Source: Nitrosarchaeum sp. (GTDB lineage: Archaea; Thermoproteota; Nitrososphaeria; Nitrososphaerales; Nitrosopumilaceae). Taken from it: a stretch of DNA of 64,000 bases. The stretch's first letter is position 1. The number at the start of each line of letters is the position of its first letter. Positions 52,896 through 61,985 of this stretch are shown in pieces. The stretch is from the NCBI GenBank assembly GCA_021414365.1, contig JAIOOR010000013.1, positions 1 to 64,000 on the forward strand, in the 5' to 3' direction. The notes under the pieces are model-generated. The model had not been told where the DNA came from. It did no database searches and was given only the letters and a program-made list of their open reading frames with translations. Position numbers and translations under genes: made by a program.

Positions 52896-53746
52896 TCTTT
52901 AGCTTTGCTTGCAAGAGCAGTTGCTTGAGCATTTGCTTTTTGCAATATTTGATCTTTTGTATCCTCTGTCATAAATCCAGACTCTACTGACAATGAACGT
53001 GCATGCTGTGCTGCTCTGCTGAGAATCTGGTTGATGTTTTCTTTGGTAACATATGCTGCTGCAATTGATAGTGAAATTGCCTCTTGGTGGAATTGAGTAA
53101 ACTCGTTTCTAATCTTTTCAACATCTATGACCAATTCTGCTGCTGCATACTTTAGACCATCCTCAAGTGCCGTATAAAGTGAAATTCCTGCCTCTACTGG
53201 CTTGATATCTAATTTACCCAAAAGTGCTGCTAGTTTCTCATTGATTACTCCTCCTTTCTTTACTGGGGTAGAGTCTTTTGCAATCCAAATTGTTCCTTGA
53301 TCAATTTTTGTTGGAATTCCTGCTTCTTTGAATTCAGTAAGCATCGGACCTGGTGCAATTCCTGTGTTTTTGGCTGGAACCAAAATATCTATACTGGCAA
53401 TGTCTCCGCCTCTTGCGGCCATCATGATTTTGTTTTTTGCCAATAACACATTTAGCTTAAATGGTGACATATTTGTAAATATGAAAAGACACTGACCAAC
53501 AAGTTCATCTGAGATTTCTTTGATTCCTGGAATGTCTGATTTTTCTAATGCCTTTTGTGCAATTCTGTCTTTGACACAAACAAATTCTACTTGACCTTTG
53601 AGTGCTTTTCTTAATGGTAATAGTTGTGATGCTCTGACTTTTTCAGTTTTTACAAGGGCGACAACTTTGTATTTTTTTGGAATCTCAATTAATTGCTGAT
53701 ACATCTGAGTCTTTCTTTTTGGATATGTCGTTCTATTTTCATGCAT
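52880..53746 (-). CDS. rpl10: ribosomal protein L10 (P0/uL10), 288 aa
   Basis: Base of the ribosomal stalk; binds L11 rRNA and L12 dimers. Family traits: L-x-x-x-N-K-I-M-M-A-A-R-G-G-D, P-A-K-N-T-G-I-A-P-G and the C-terminal helix region with A-A-x-Y-V-T-x-E-N-I. The usual acidic C-terminal peptide is short here. The start overlaps rpl1 by 8 bases. First ATG of the frame. Confidence 0.92.
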   Translation of the reverse strand: MHENRTTYPKRKTQMYQQLIEIPKKYKVVALVKTEKVRASQLLPLRKALKGQVEFVCVKDRIAQKALEKSDIPGIKEISDELVGQCLFIFTNMSPFKLNVLLAKNKIMMAARGGDIASIDILVPAKNTGIAPGPMLTEFKEAGIPTKIDQGTIWIAKDSTPVKKGGVINEKLAALLGKLDIKPVEAGISLYTALEDGLKYAAAELVIDVEKIRNEFTQFHQEAISLSIAAAYVTKENINQILSRAAQHARSLSVESGFMTEDTKDQILQKANAQATALASKAKDYSPA

Positions 53747-54401
53747 GTTTCTTCTTGACCTCTTCTATTTGCTTAATTGGTTTTCCCATTGTTGTTTTGA
53801 TGATGATTCTTTTGAGATTCTTTTCTCCGTTTGGTAATTTTTTCTCTACGGCACTTAGTACTGCATGTGCATTAACTGCTAAATCTGAATTTTCCATTGA
53901 CTCGTCTCCAATTTTGCAAGACATTGCAAGTGTTGCTCTTGCTCTAACTTTAATTGATGATCTAAATCTTGTTAGGAATGATTCAATTGATGCGTTAAAT
54001 GGAACCGGTGTCGGCATTTTTCCTCTTGGACCTAAAAGTTGACCAAGAACTTTACCTACTGCTGGCATGATTTGAGTGTCTGCCAAAAAGAAATCATATT
54101 TGTTGATAAATTTTCTAGAACCTCTTTTATCAGCAGCAAATTTTTCTAGTTGTTCTGCTCCTACTACTGCATCCGCCTTTGCGTCTTTTGCTTTTTGACC
54201 CATGTCTCCAGTGGCCATAATGCATACTGTTGCAGGTGAGCTAGTTTTTGGAAGCTGTACTACCTCGTTTAATGCAAAGCCCTTTTTTACATCAATATCT
54301 TTAAAAACCAGAATCATCTCTACTGACTGCTTGAATTTCTTCTTCTTGGTGCTTTCCTTGGCTTGCTGAATCATTTCTGCAATTTTGGCCTCTGTAATCA
54401 T
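53739..54401 (-). CDS. rpl1: ribosomal protein L1 (uL1), 220 aa
   Basis: L1-stalk protein. Conserved P-x-x-G-K-V-L-G-x-L-L-G-P-R-G-K-M-P (about 113-130) and the late K-x-T-M-G region near 205 are present. It leads the rpl1-rpl10 pair on the minus strand and diverges from the Lrp gene (157-base intergenic region). Confidence 0.96.
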   Translation of the reverse strand: MITEAKIAEMIQQAKESTKKKKFKQSVEMILVFKDIDVKKGFALNEVVQLPKTSSPATVCIMATGDMGQKAKDAKADAVVGAEQLEKFAADKRGSRKFINKYDFFLADTQIMPAVGKVLGQLLGPRGKMPTPVPFNASIESFLTRFRSSIKVRARATLAMSCKIGDESMENSDLAVNAHAVLSAVEKKLPNGEKNLKRIIIKTTMGKPIKQIEEVKKKHA

Positions 54402-54557
54402 TATGTGGCTTTTCGAGAAAGCCTACTTAAAATCGTTTAGAGACACAAATTATGATTCATATTTTATTTTAAAAATTTACACTTTTTTGAGGTGATAGTT
54501 GTAATTCTAAAGTAAAAACTCCTTTTAACTTACATTTATTAAATCATAAACCTCGTT

Positions 54558-55022
54558 TTGAACATATTGCAGAAATTTGATGAACTCGATATGAAACTGC
54601 TTTTTGAGTTATCCAAAGACGGCTCAATCTCTGTCCCAATCCTCTCAAAAAAACTCGGAATCAATGCTTCAGTTCTTTATAGCCGAATAAAGAGATTAAT
54701 GAAAAAAAAACTAATCAAAAAATTTACCATAGTTGTAGATGATTCTCTTTTGGGAGTAGGTGTCAAAGCATCGGTAGGAATTAACAGAGACCCTAAATTT
54801 AAAGATAATATTTACAAAAAAATGATGGAAACTGCAGAAATTGTATCTATTTCTGAAGTGACAGGAAGATTCGATGTTATCATCAAGGTTCACGCAAAAA
54901 ATCTAGAAGCACTTCACTCTATAGTTATAGAAAAGATAGGAAAAATTGATGGTATCTTAAACACGGAAACCTTTGTAGAGTTACAAAAAACCGATAAAGA
55001 TCCATCTTATTCTATTCTTTAA
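54558..55022 (+). CDS. Lrp/AsnC-family transcription regulator, 154 aa
   Basis: N-terminal helix-turn-helix (about 12-55; G-S-I-S-V-P-I-L-S-K-K-L-G-I-N-A) followed by a RAM ligand domain (about 70-150, with G-V-K-A-S-V-G-I-N and G-R-F-D-V-I-I-K). A feast/famine-type regulator. The start is TTG; a second start a few codons later is possible. Inserted between rpl1 and rpl11, whose genes are on the opposite strand, so the usual L11-L1 operon is broken here. Confidence 0.9.
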   Translation: MNILQKFDELDMKLLFELSKDGSISVPILSKKLGINASVLYSRIKRLMKKKLIKKFTIVVDDSLLGVGVKASVGINRDPKFKDNIYKKMMETAEIVSISEVTGRFDVIIKVHAKNLEALHSIVIEKIGKIDGILNTETFVELQKTDKDPSYSIL

Positions 55023-55023
55023 T

Positions 55024-55506
55024 TTATTTTAGTTTTGCATCCCACTTACCTTCGTTAATTTCGGCAGTGATCTCTTTTGGGGTCTTTCCCTCAACTTTGA
55101 TTCCGAGTGATAAACATGTTCCAATTATTGTCTTTGCGACAGATTTCAATGAAGATGCATACGAGTTTTCTAATTTTGTATTTGCAACCTTGATTACTGA
55201 ATCCATGGATATTTCGCCTGCCCATGCAGTACCTGGAGTTCCTGTTCCTTTTTGAATGCCTGCTTCTTTTAGCAACAATGCAGCTGCTGAAGGAATTCCA
55301 ATTTCAATCTCCCACTTTTTTGTATCTGGGAAAACTGAAACTGTTACTGGTACTTTCATACCCTCAAAGTCTTTTGTTTTTTCATTGATGGCCTTGATAA
55401 TCTCCATAATGTTAACTCCTAAAGGACCCAAAGCTGGACCTAGTGGTGGGCCTGCAGATGCTGCTCCGCCTGTAACGAGTGATGATACTTTTTGCGCTTC
55501 TACCAT
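55024..55506 (-). CDS. rpl11: ribosomal protein L11 (uL11), 160 aa
   Basis: GTPase-centre protein. Conserved G-G-A-A-S-A-G-P-P-L-G-P-A-L-G-P-L-G (about 13-30), P-x-G-T-x-x (about 95-100, inside G-T-G-T-P-G-T) and the C-terminal RNA-binding part match archaeal L11. It follows nusG by 34 bases, giving secE-nusG-rpl11. Confidence 0.97.
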   Translation of the reverse strand: MVEAQKVSSLVTGGAASAGPPLGPALGPLGVNIMEIIKAINEKTKDFEGMKVPVTVSVFPDTKKWEIEIGIPSAAALLLKEAGIQKGTGTPGTAWAGEISMDSVIKVANTKLENSYASSLKSVAKTIIGTCLSLGIKVEGKTPKEITAEINEGKWDAKLK

Positions 55507-55540
55507 GTTTATCAGCTTAATATGAAAAATTTAATCCTTC

Positions 55541-55999
55541 CTAAGACTCACTTGATAGCTTGAGATAGTTAGCATCAACAGTTACTGGCAGTTGGTAAGA
55601 TGCATCTAGTAAAACAACCGTTGCTTCTTCTTTGTCTACATCTATTCTGGTGATTGTAGCCTTCATTCCTTTGAATGGACCTCCTGTAATCTCAATTACA
55701 TCGTCTACTGCTAATTGTGATACTGTAGATTTCTTAACCAAATATCCTTCAATGTCTTTAAATTCTAATTCTCCTCTTAGTTGACCGCGAATATGTCTGA
55801 CCCCTTCTACTGCCATGTATGCATCGCTTGGATTAATTGCCTCAATTACAACATATCCTTTTAGATTATCTACAAGTAATACTGATTGAATGTTTAATTT
55901 ACTAGAGTTTGCTTTTGCTTCTAATAGTCTCATGACTATCTTCTCTTGACCTCCTGTGGTTCTTATTGCAAAAAGATGAGATTTAATTTCCTCTGACAT
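55541..55999 (-). CDS. nusG: transcription elongation factor Spt5/NusG, 152 aa
   Basis: NGN domain (about 1-90, H-L-F-A-I-R-T-T-G-G-Q-E) and a KOW domain (about 95-145; V-I-E-I-T-G-G-P-F-K-G-M-K-A). It binds the polymerase clamp and RNA. I chose the ATG at 55999, because the longer frame upstream reads through secE. It starts one base after the secE stop (TAA-C-ATG). Confidence 0.94.
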   Translation of the reverse strand: MSEEIKSHLFAIRTTGGQEKIVMRLLEAKANSSKLNIQSVLLVDNLKGYVVIEAINPSDAYMAVEGVRHIRGQLRGELEFKDIEGYLVKKSTVSQLAVDDVIEITGGPFKGMKATITRIDVDKEEATVVLLDASYQLPVTVDANYLKLSSES

Positions 56000-56000
56000 G

Positions 56001-56174
56001 TTATTTCCCAAGTGTAAATACCGAAAACACAAACTGAATTGTAAAGCCAATAGCTCCAACACCTGCTATTCCTAATAATACTAATCTGAGATGCTGCATG
56101 TACTCGTCACGATCTGGCTTTTTTGCCATCTTCATGGTATTTGCCATGTTTTTCAAAGTCTGCTTCGGGTTCAT
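56001..56174 (-). CDS. secE: preprotein translocase subunit SecE (Sec61 gamma), 57 aa
   Basis: ATG to TAA. An amphipathic N-terminal helix (K-M-A-K-K-P-D-R-D-E-Y) and one transmembrane helix (about residues 30-54, L-V-L-L-G-I-A-G-V-G-A-I-G-F) fit archaeal SecE, and the secE-nusG-rpl11 order is conserved in archaea. It was easily missed because it is only 57 codons. Diverges from dtdA with 39 bases between. Confidence 0.9.
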   Translation of the reverse strand: MNPKQTLKNMANTMKMAKKPDRDEYMQHLRLVLLGIAGVGAIGFTIQFVFSVFTLGK

Positions 56175-56213
56175 TGCTGGAAATTAATAAGGTGTCCTTA
56201 TATCTCTTATCTC

Positions 56214-56990
56214 ATGGAATTGCTTGTAGCATATCGTGATGACCCTGCAGGGTACAATATGGCAAAATTTCTTTCTCAAAAAATGACACTTGACGGTGAA
56301 ATTTACAAAGGCAAATACTATGATTTACTGATAATTCCAACTCCTGCAATTTCAGCTGATTGGCTAGAAGAAAAATATGATTATGATGGATTTATCTTTC
56401 TCTCAAAACATGCAGCAGGATCTGGAGTATTAGCACTTACTTGTCATAGCACTGGTAATTTTGGAGAAGCTAAATTTGGTGGAAACAAAAAACAAATGGC
56501 AGTGCCTCATCCGTTTATTCAAAAAAAATACCTCCAAACACTTTGGAAAAATAAATCACAATTTGCAGATTTTCAAATTACAATTGAAGCTACACACCAT
56601 GGCCCAACTGCATTGACAAAACCTACAATCTTCATTGAGATTGGAACAACTGAAAAGCAATGGATTGATGTCCCTTTGTGCAACTCTGTAGCTGCTCTGG
56701 TACATGAAGTAATGGTTGAAGAGATTCCACAATCTTCTGTGGCGATTTGTTTTGGAGGTACTCATTATCCAGATAAATTTACAAAGGAACTAATCAGCGG
56801 AAAGTTCTCACTTGGAACTGTAGTGCCAAAGTATGCACTAGATGACGTTGATAAAAATTTATTTTTGCATATTTTGGAGCAGAACAAAATAGCAAAAACT
56901 GCATTGCTTGATTGGGGAGGACTTGGTCCAAACAAACAAAAGATACTTGATTTTCTAAGTGAAACTAATCTTGAGGTAATCAAACTTTGA
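56214..56990 (+). CDS. dtdA: archaeal D-aminoacyl-tRNA deacylase DtdA, 258 aa
   Basis: Removes D-amino acids (mainly D-Tyr) from tRNA. I chose the ATG at 56214 (M-E-L-L-V-A-Y); upstream codons overlap secE on the other strand. Conserved: H-x-T-G-N-F near residue 80, the T-H-H-G-P-T motif near residue 125, G-G-T-H-Y near 182 and the late L-D-W-G-G-L-G near 240. Full length. Its TGA overlaps the TTG of the next gene. Confidence 0.9.
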   Translation: MELLVAYRDDPAGYNMAKFLSQKMTLDGEIYKGKYYDLLIIPTPAISADWLEEKYDYDGFIFLSKHAAGSGVLALTCHSTGNFGEAKFGGNKKQMAVPHPFIQKKYLQTLWKNKSQFADFQITIEATHHGPTALTKPTIFIEIGTTEKQWIDVPLCNSVAALVHEVMVEEIPQSSVAICFGGTHYPDKFTKELISGKFSLGTVVPKYALDDVDKNLFLHILEQNKIAKTALLDWGGLGPNKQKILDFLSETNLEVIKL

Positions 56991-57286
56991 ATCTTGATAA
57001 AAAAATTTATAAAAAATTACTTGAAGTCCCTAAAGGAAAAATTACAACATATGGTGAGCTTGCAAAAGCAGTTGGTTTGAAAAATGGACAGAGAGCAGTT
57101 GGCAAAATTATGAACAAAAACCCATACCCTGTAATCATTCCATGTCATCGAGTTGTAAAATCAGATGGCAAAGTTGGCGGATATGCATATGGTGAGGAAA
57201 TAAAATCTGACATGCTGATAAAAGAAGGAATAGAAATCAAAAATGGTAAAATTCTAGATTTAGACAATAGGATTTATCGATTCTAG
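56987..57286 (+). CDS. ogt: O6-alkylguanine-DNA alkyltransferase-like protein, 99 aa
   Basis: C-terminal methyltransferase domain only. The active site is I-P-C-H-R-V with Cys53, which accepts the alkyl group, and the helix-turn-helix (T-T-Y-G-E-L-A-K-A-V-G) is intact. Compared with full MGMT it lacks the N-terminal domain, like alkyltransferase-like proteins, but keeps the catalytic Cys. TTG start coupled to dtdA. Ends by overlapping rpl19e by 4 bases. Confidence 0.88.
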   Translation: MNLDKKIYKKLLEVPKGKITTYGELAKAVGLKNGQRAVGKIMNKNPYPVIIPCHRVVKSDGKVGGYAYGEEIKSDMLIKEGIEIKNGKILDLDNRIYRF

Positions 57287-57738
57287 CTCTTTCTTTTTTC
57301 AATGGTTTCTGCCATTAGTAATCTTAAGTGAGCTTTGTTTCTTACTGTATTTCCACCTACTCTTTTGTAGAGCATCCAGAATTCAGGATTCGTAATCTCT
57401 TTTCTGTCTTTGGCAATTTTTAGCAATCTTCGCAATGCGCGAACCTTGGCAACATAGATGTCTTTTTTTCCAACTCTAGCTCCTTTTCTTCCTTGTTTTG
57501 AACCCTGAGTTGTTCCTCTCTTGTTTTTCTGAGTCTTTTTAAAAAATGATCTTCCTCTAGAAGTTCCAACAATTGGTTTTATTGTGATTTTTTTTGCTGT
57601 AATTAAACTGCGAATATTTGATCTTGTAATTGCATCAGCTACGTCATCTAAGTGATCTGCATCTAATCTTACTCTGTGAACTCCAACACCGGTAACTCTA
57701 GATACCAGTCTTTTTTTAGCTTTAAGATTTACTACCAA
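57283..57738 (-). CDS. rpl19e: ribosomal protein L19e (eL19), 151 aa
   Basis: Very basic, with N-terminal L-K-A-K-K-R-L-V-S-R-V-T-G-V-G and S-R-G-R-S-F-F-K-K-T-Q-K near residue 60, typical of archaeal L19e. Length normal. Overlaps rpl32e by 17 bases; same strand, one operon. Confidence 0.96.
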   Translation of the reverse strand: MVVNLKAKKRLVSRVTGVGVHRVRLDADHLDDVADAITRSNIRSLITAKKITIKPIVGTSRGRSFFKKTQKNKRGTTQGSKQGRKGARVGKKDIYVAKVRALRRLLKIAKDRKEITNPEFWMLYKRVGGNTVRNKAHLRLLMAETIEKRKS

Positions 57739-58129
57739 TTGAACTCACTCGTGCATTAAATATTTTGAACTTGCCTTCTAAAGCTTTTACCATGATCTCT
57801 TTTCTTTTTCTAGTGCCGACACCATGTCCAAATCTTACTCCATCTGTTTTTGAATCTAATTTTGTTAAATCATCAATTGTGTAAACTAAATTATCTGTAT
57901 ATCCTGAAGGATGCAATCCCTTTGCAATTTTTGGTCCACCATAACCTACTTTGACTAGTCCTGGACGACCTCTGCTTTTTTGTTTTCTTTGGTGATGATC
58001 AATACCTTTTGGTTTTCTCCAATTTGTTTCGAGCCTAATATAACGCCAGCTTTCTGGTCTGAGAAATTCTGGATTGTTTCCTTTGACCTCTTCCCTCTTT
58101 GCTAGCTTCTCTTTGTTGATAGTCATCAT
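57722..58129 (-). CDS. rpl32e: ribosomal protein L32e (eL32), 135 aa
   Basis: Basic protein with E-S-W-R-Y-I-R-L-E-T-N-W-R-K-P-K-G-I-D (about 26-44), R-K-Q-K-S-R-G-R-P-G and V-G-Y-G-G-P-K near 60, all family marks. The first ATG fits. Leads rpl32e-rpl19e and diverges from pckA. Confidence 0.95.
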   Translation of the reverse strand: MMTINKEKLAKREEVKGNNPEFLRPESWRYIRLETNWRKPKGIDHHQRKQKSRGRPGLVKVGYGGPKIAKGLHPSGYTDNLVYTIDDLTKLDSKTDGVRFGHGVGTRKRKEIMVKALEGKFKIFNARVSSIGSKS

Positions 58130-58305
58130 TTTGACTCCTGAAATTTTAAATAAATACGTTCCTAGATTTTAAAATCTTATTTTGGGAAAGAGATAATAAG
58201 GAAAATTGAGGCGGATCGAAATATCTCATGATTGAACCTGGGATTGTATTGATAATTGTTGATGGGGGGTACTTCTTCTGACCGTAGTTGTAGGTCCTAT
58301 AACCA

Positions 58306-59876
58306 ATGACAAATTTTTATCACAAATTAATGACTTTGGAATAAAACCATCAAAAATTCATCGCAATCTGGACGTAGATGACCTTGTAAAACTTTCAGTA
58401 GAGAGAAAAGAAGGAATTGTAAATTCCACAGGCTCTCTATCGGTAAACACTGGCAAGTATACTGGAAGGTCCCCAGATGACAGATACATCGTAATTGACA
58501 ATAAAACTAAAGACACAATTGATTGGGGTAAGGTGAATCACCAGTTCCCATCTGAAAAGTTTGTCAAACTTCTTGAAAAAATGAAGCGTTTTGTTGATAA
58601 CAAAGAACTTTTTGTATTTGACGGATTTGTTGGAGCTGATAAGGATAATCGCTTGCCAATTAGAGTAATAAATGATCATGTATGGCAAAGTCTCTTTTCA
58701 AGAAATTTGTTTATTCGTCCCACAAACAAAGAACTTGAAGAACACAAACCTGAATTTACCATACTATGTATTAATAACTTTGAATCAATTCCAGTAGAAA
58801 ACGGTACTGGTTCAAATGTTTTCATAATTATTGATTTGACTAGAAAAATTGTCTTAATTGGAGGAACTCAATATGCCGGAGAGATGAAAAAATCAATGTT
58901 TAGTGTAATGAATTTTCTTTTACCTGATAAAGGAATTTTTCCAATGCACTGTTCTGCAAACATTGGCAAAAAAGGAGACACTGCCTTGTTTTTTGGATTG
59001 TCTGGTACTGGAAAGACAACACTATCAGCTGATTCAAATAGAAACTTGATCGGTGATGATGAACACGGTTGGTCAGATAATGGGACATTTAATTTTGAAG
59101 GAGGATGTTATGCAAAATGTATTAATCTTAGTCAAGAAGCAGAACCTGAAATTTGGAATGCCATCAGACCTGGTGCTGTTTTGGAAAATGTTGTACTAAA
59201 CAACGGTGTTCCTGATTATGACGATAACGCACTAACTGAAAATACCAGAGTAGCATATCCACTTGATTACATTCCAGGTGCCGTCATTCCTAGTGTAGGG
59301 GGACATCCCAAAGTAATTGTATTTTTGACAGCAGATGCACTAGGTGTCTTGCCACCAATCTCTAGACTAACAAAAGAGGGTGCAATGTATCACTTTATGT
59401 CCGGTTATACCAGCAAGTTGGCTGGAACTGAACGTGGAATCAAAGAGCCAAAATCAGTGTTTTCTGAGTGCTTTGGAGCACCATTTATGCCCAGACCTGC
59501 GGCAGTTTATGCAAAGATACTAGGGGAAAAAATTACCAAACACAACACTGTAGTTTATCTTGTTAATACTGGTTGGTCTGGTGGCCCATATGGAATTGGA
59601 AAAAGAATCAAAATAAAATACAGCAGAGCAATGGTAACTGCCGCGCTAACAGGAGCACTTGATAATATACAGTACAGACATGATAATTTGTTTAATGTAG
59701 ATATTCCAACCCAAGTCCCAGACGTTCCTGCAGAAATCTTGGATCCAAAAACTACATGGGAAGACAAAGCATTGTATGATTCATCTGCAAGAAAATTAGC
59801 TGTAATGTTTGTAGAGAACTTTAAAAAATTCAAAAACGTTGCACCTGAAATAATGCAAGCCGGTCCTAATCCTTAG
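58306..59876 (+). CDS. pckA: ATP-dependent PEP carboxykinase, start disrupted by a one-base deletion
   Basis: Converts oxaloacetate and ATP to PEP and CO2 (gluconeogenesis). Kinase P-loop G-L-S-G-T-G-K-T-T, D-D-E-H-G-W and the C-terminal active-site region R-P-A-A-V-Y-A are intact. Without correction an unbroken frame begins only at a GTG (58533), missing the conserved N-terminal V-N-T-G-K-Y-T-G-R-S-P motif, and no start codon exists upstream in that frame. Adding one T to the five-T run at 58314-58318 joins M-T-N-F (ATG 58306) to L-S-Q-I-N-D-F-G, a natural N-terminus. I treat it as a likely assembly or population indel. Confidence 0.85.
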
Positions 59877-61908
59877 ATGCTCTTCTAAGTGATATTACCC
59901 CAATAACTGCAATCACTATTACAAATCCCGCAACTATGACTATTTGTTTTTGCGGAATTTCTGAAAAATTAATTGTGCTCTGAGTATTTGGCTTTACTGA
60001 ATTTACATTAATGGTATTGTATGCCTCCAATGTTGTATCATTTGTTTTTATCTTGGCATCAATCCAATACTCAGAATTTTCTTTGACTAAAAGTGATGTG
60101 TTTTTTCCTGGAACTGCTGTAGTTGTTTCAGTCATTCCGTTTTTGCTATTGATTACTGAAATCTTTACAAAATCCCAATCTGCAGGACGTTTTACAACAA
60201 AGCTCAGCATTCCATCTTTTTGATTTACAGAAATTGAACCCTCTGTATAATGAATCCATACAGGAATTATGTATGTTATTTTTTCATGGGTGATGATTAT
60301 TCTTCCTTCATAGTCTTTGTAATTTTGCCCAACAATTTTTATTTTGTACAGCACATTGTTTCCCTCCAAGACATATGCAAACTGGATATTTTCAGGCCCT
60401 ACAAATTTGACTTCTAAATTATCAAGGGTTCCTCCTAGCAGTTTTAAATTCAATTGCTTTTGGACAACTGGGTTATCTGAGGATAAATTAATTACAACAT
60501 TTGGAGGTGTGATGATCAGTTTTGCCTTAAAGGCATTTTCGATATCTACTCTGCCAGAGCCTGCATCCGCAAATGAAAATGCGCTACCATATGCATCAGA
60601 AACACGCTCAGATGTAGTCATCAGTAGAGCCTTTATCTCATGGTGATGGATGGTTGGATATTTCTCTAAGAGCAGTGCAGCTGCACCGCTAACATGGGGT
60701 GCTGCAAAACTTGTACCGCTAGTGAAATTATATCCGCCATGAATCTGTGTGGAATTGATGTATGCTCCAGGAGCTACAATGTCCGGTTTTATGTAAAATG
60801 GAGATACTGGTCCCCTTGAGCTAAAATGTGCAACAAAATCTGGATTGTAAAAAAGATGCAAACTAGCTTTGTTTTTCTCTTTAATCATTTCTATTATTTC
60901 TAATCCATCTTTTCTATCAATTGAAACTACTGGAATTTGCGGCTTGTAGTCTGACTCTACAAATTCATGAATCAATTCTCCTAGAAATATTCCCGGCTCG
61001 TTGTTGTAGACTATCAGGGCTTTGGCTCCTGCGTTTGCAGCGTTTTTTTCCTTTGTGGAAAAATATAGTCTGTCATCTTTGTTGTTGCTGCCTCTTTCAA
61101 CTAAAAGAATTGCACCTGTTATATTGAGGCCTTTGAGGTCTTCTTCTTTTCCATATTTTCCAAAAATTATTTTTGAAACAACTGGCTCATTTAATTTAGA
61201 AGATCCGACCATGGGAATTACAGTATATGGTTTTTCATTTACATCAAGTGTTGCAACCAAGCTAGATGTCAAATTATTGTATGTTGCACCTACTGTGATG
61301 GAGCCATAGTCTTTTCCTGGACTGCCAATTGTTTGTGGTAGTGGACCGTCATTGCCAGCAGCGGTTACAACAAAAATTTCCTTATCAAGTGCTCTATTGA
61401 CTGCATGATCAATGCTAGAGTTTGTTTTGTTTACGCCTAAGCTGATGTTGATAATATCAGCACCGTCTTCAATTGCTTTGTCGATTGCTTTTACTATCAA
61501 ATCAGATGCCACTGCTTCACCATTATCTGAAACTTTGTAGGCTAAAATTTTTGCCTTAGGAGCTACGCCCTTTAGTACTCCGTCTGCAGCAATTACTCCT
61601 GCAACTTGAGTACCGTGTCCATTTGTGTCAAGTGGAGGTGTGCCCACTTCAATGAAGTTGTACCCTCCAACTACCTTTCCATTTGGTCCCCATCCAAAAA
61701 GATCTGGATGGTTAAAGTCTACTCCAGTATCAATTACGGCAACTTTGATTCCGACTCCATCAATTCCTTCCATTTTTGGAATGTTTCCTCCGATGAATGG
61801 AACGCTTTTGTCAAGATATGTGTGAAAAATATCCTCTGGTTCAAATTGTAAAATAATCAAAGATCCTAATATGGATAGAACAAATGCAAAAACCAGCATC
61901 AGTTTCAT
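59866..61908 (-). CDS. subtilisin-like serine protease, secreted and membrane-anchored, 680 aa
   Basis: S8 peptidase. Signal anchor (2-22). Catalytic Asp in V-A-V-I-D-T-G-V-D (about 60), His in N-G-H-G-T-Q-V-A-G-V (about 97) and Ser in G-T-S-F-A-A-P-H-V-S (about 395). A PA-type inserted domain lies around 250-350. Then a C-terminal beta domain and a final transmembrane helix (about 655-674) with a basic end. It probably processes surface proteins, with the catalytic part outside the cell. Convergent with pckA, overlapping 11 bases. Confidence 0.9.
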   Translation of the reverse strand: MKLMLVFAFVLSILGSLIILQFEPEDIFHTYLDKSVPFIGGNIPKMEGIDGVGIKVAVIDTGVDFNHPDLFGWGPNGKVVGGYNFIEVGTPPLDTNGHGTQVAGVIAADGVLKGVAPKAKILAYKVSDNGEAVASDLIVKAIDKAIEDGADIINISLGVNKTNSSIDHAVNRALDKEIFVVTAAGNDGPLPQTIGSPGKDYGSITVGATYNNLTSSLVATLDVNEKPYTVIPMVGSSKLNEPVVSKIIFGKYGKEEDLKGLNITGAILLVERGSNNKDDRLYFSTKEKNAANAGAKALIVYNNEPGIFLGELIHEFVESDYKPQIPVVSIDRKDGLEIIEMIKEKNKASLHLFYNPDFVAHFSSRGPVSPFYIKPDIVAPGAYINSTQIHGGYNFTSGTSFAAPHVSGAAALLLEKYPTIHHHEIKALLMTTSERVSDAYGSAFSFADAGSGRVDIENAFKAKLIITPPNVVINLSSDNPVVQKQLNLKLLGGTLDNLEVKFVGPENIQFAYVLEGNNVLYKIKIVGQNYKDYEGRIIITHEKITYIIPVWIHYTEGSISVNQKDGMLSFVVKRPADWDFVKISVINSKNGMTETTTAVPGKNTSLLVKENSEYWIDAKIKTNDTTLEAYNTINVNSVKPNTQSTINFSEIPQKQIVIVAGFVIVIAVIGVISLRRASKD

Positions 61909-61985
61909 ATTTTTACGATATTTTCAACAAGTAAAAACCAATTGCTTAGTAAAACAATAAATGGAATAAACAACAAACGTTTTGC

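Noticed and set aside
55999-56062. Longer NusG start
   Set aside because: The extra 21 codons lie in the secE coding region in another frame. The ATG at 55999 fits the family and the one-base spacing.
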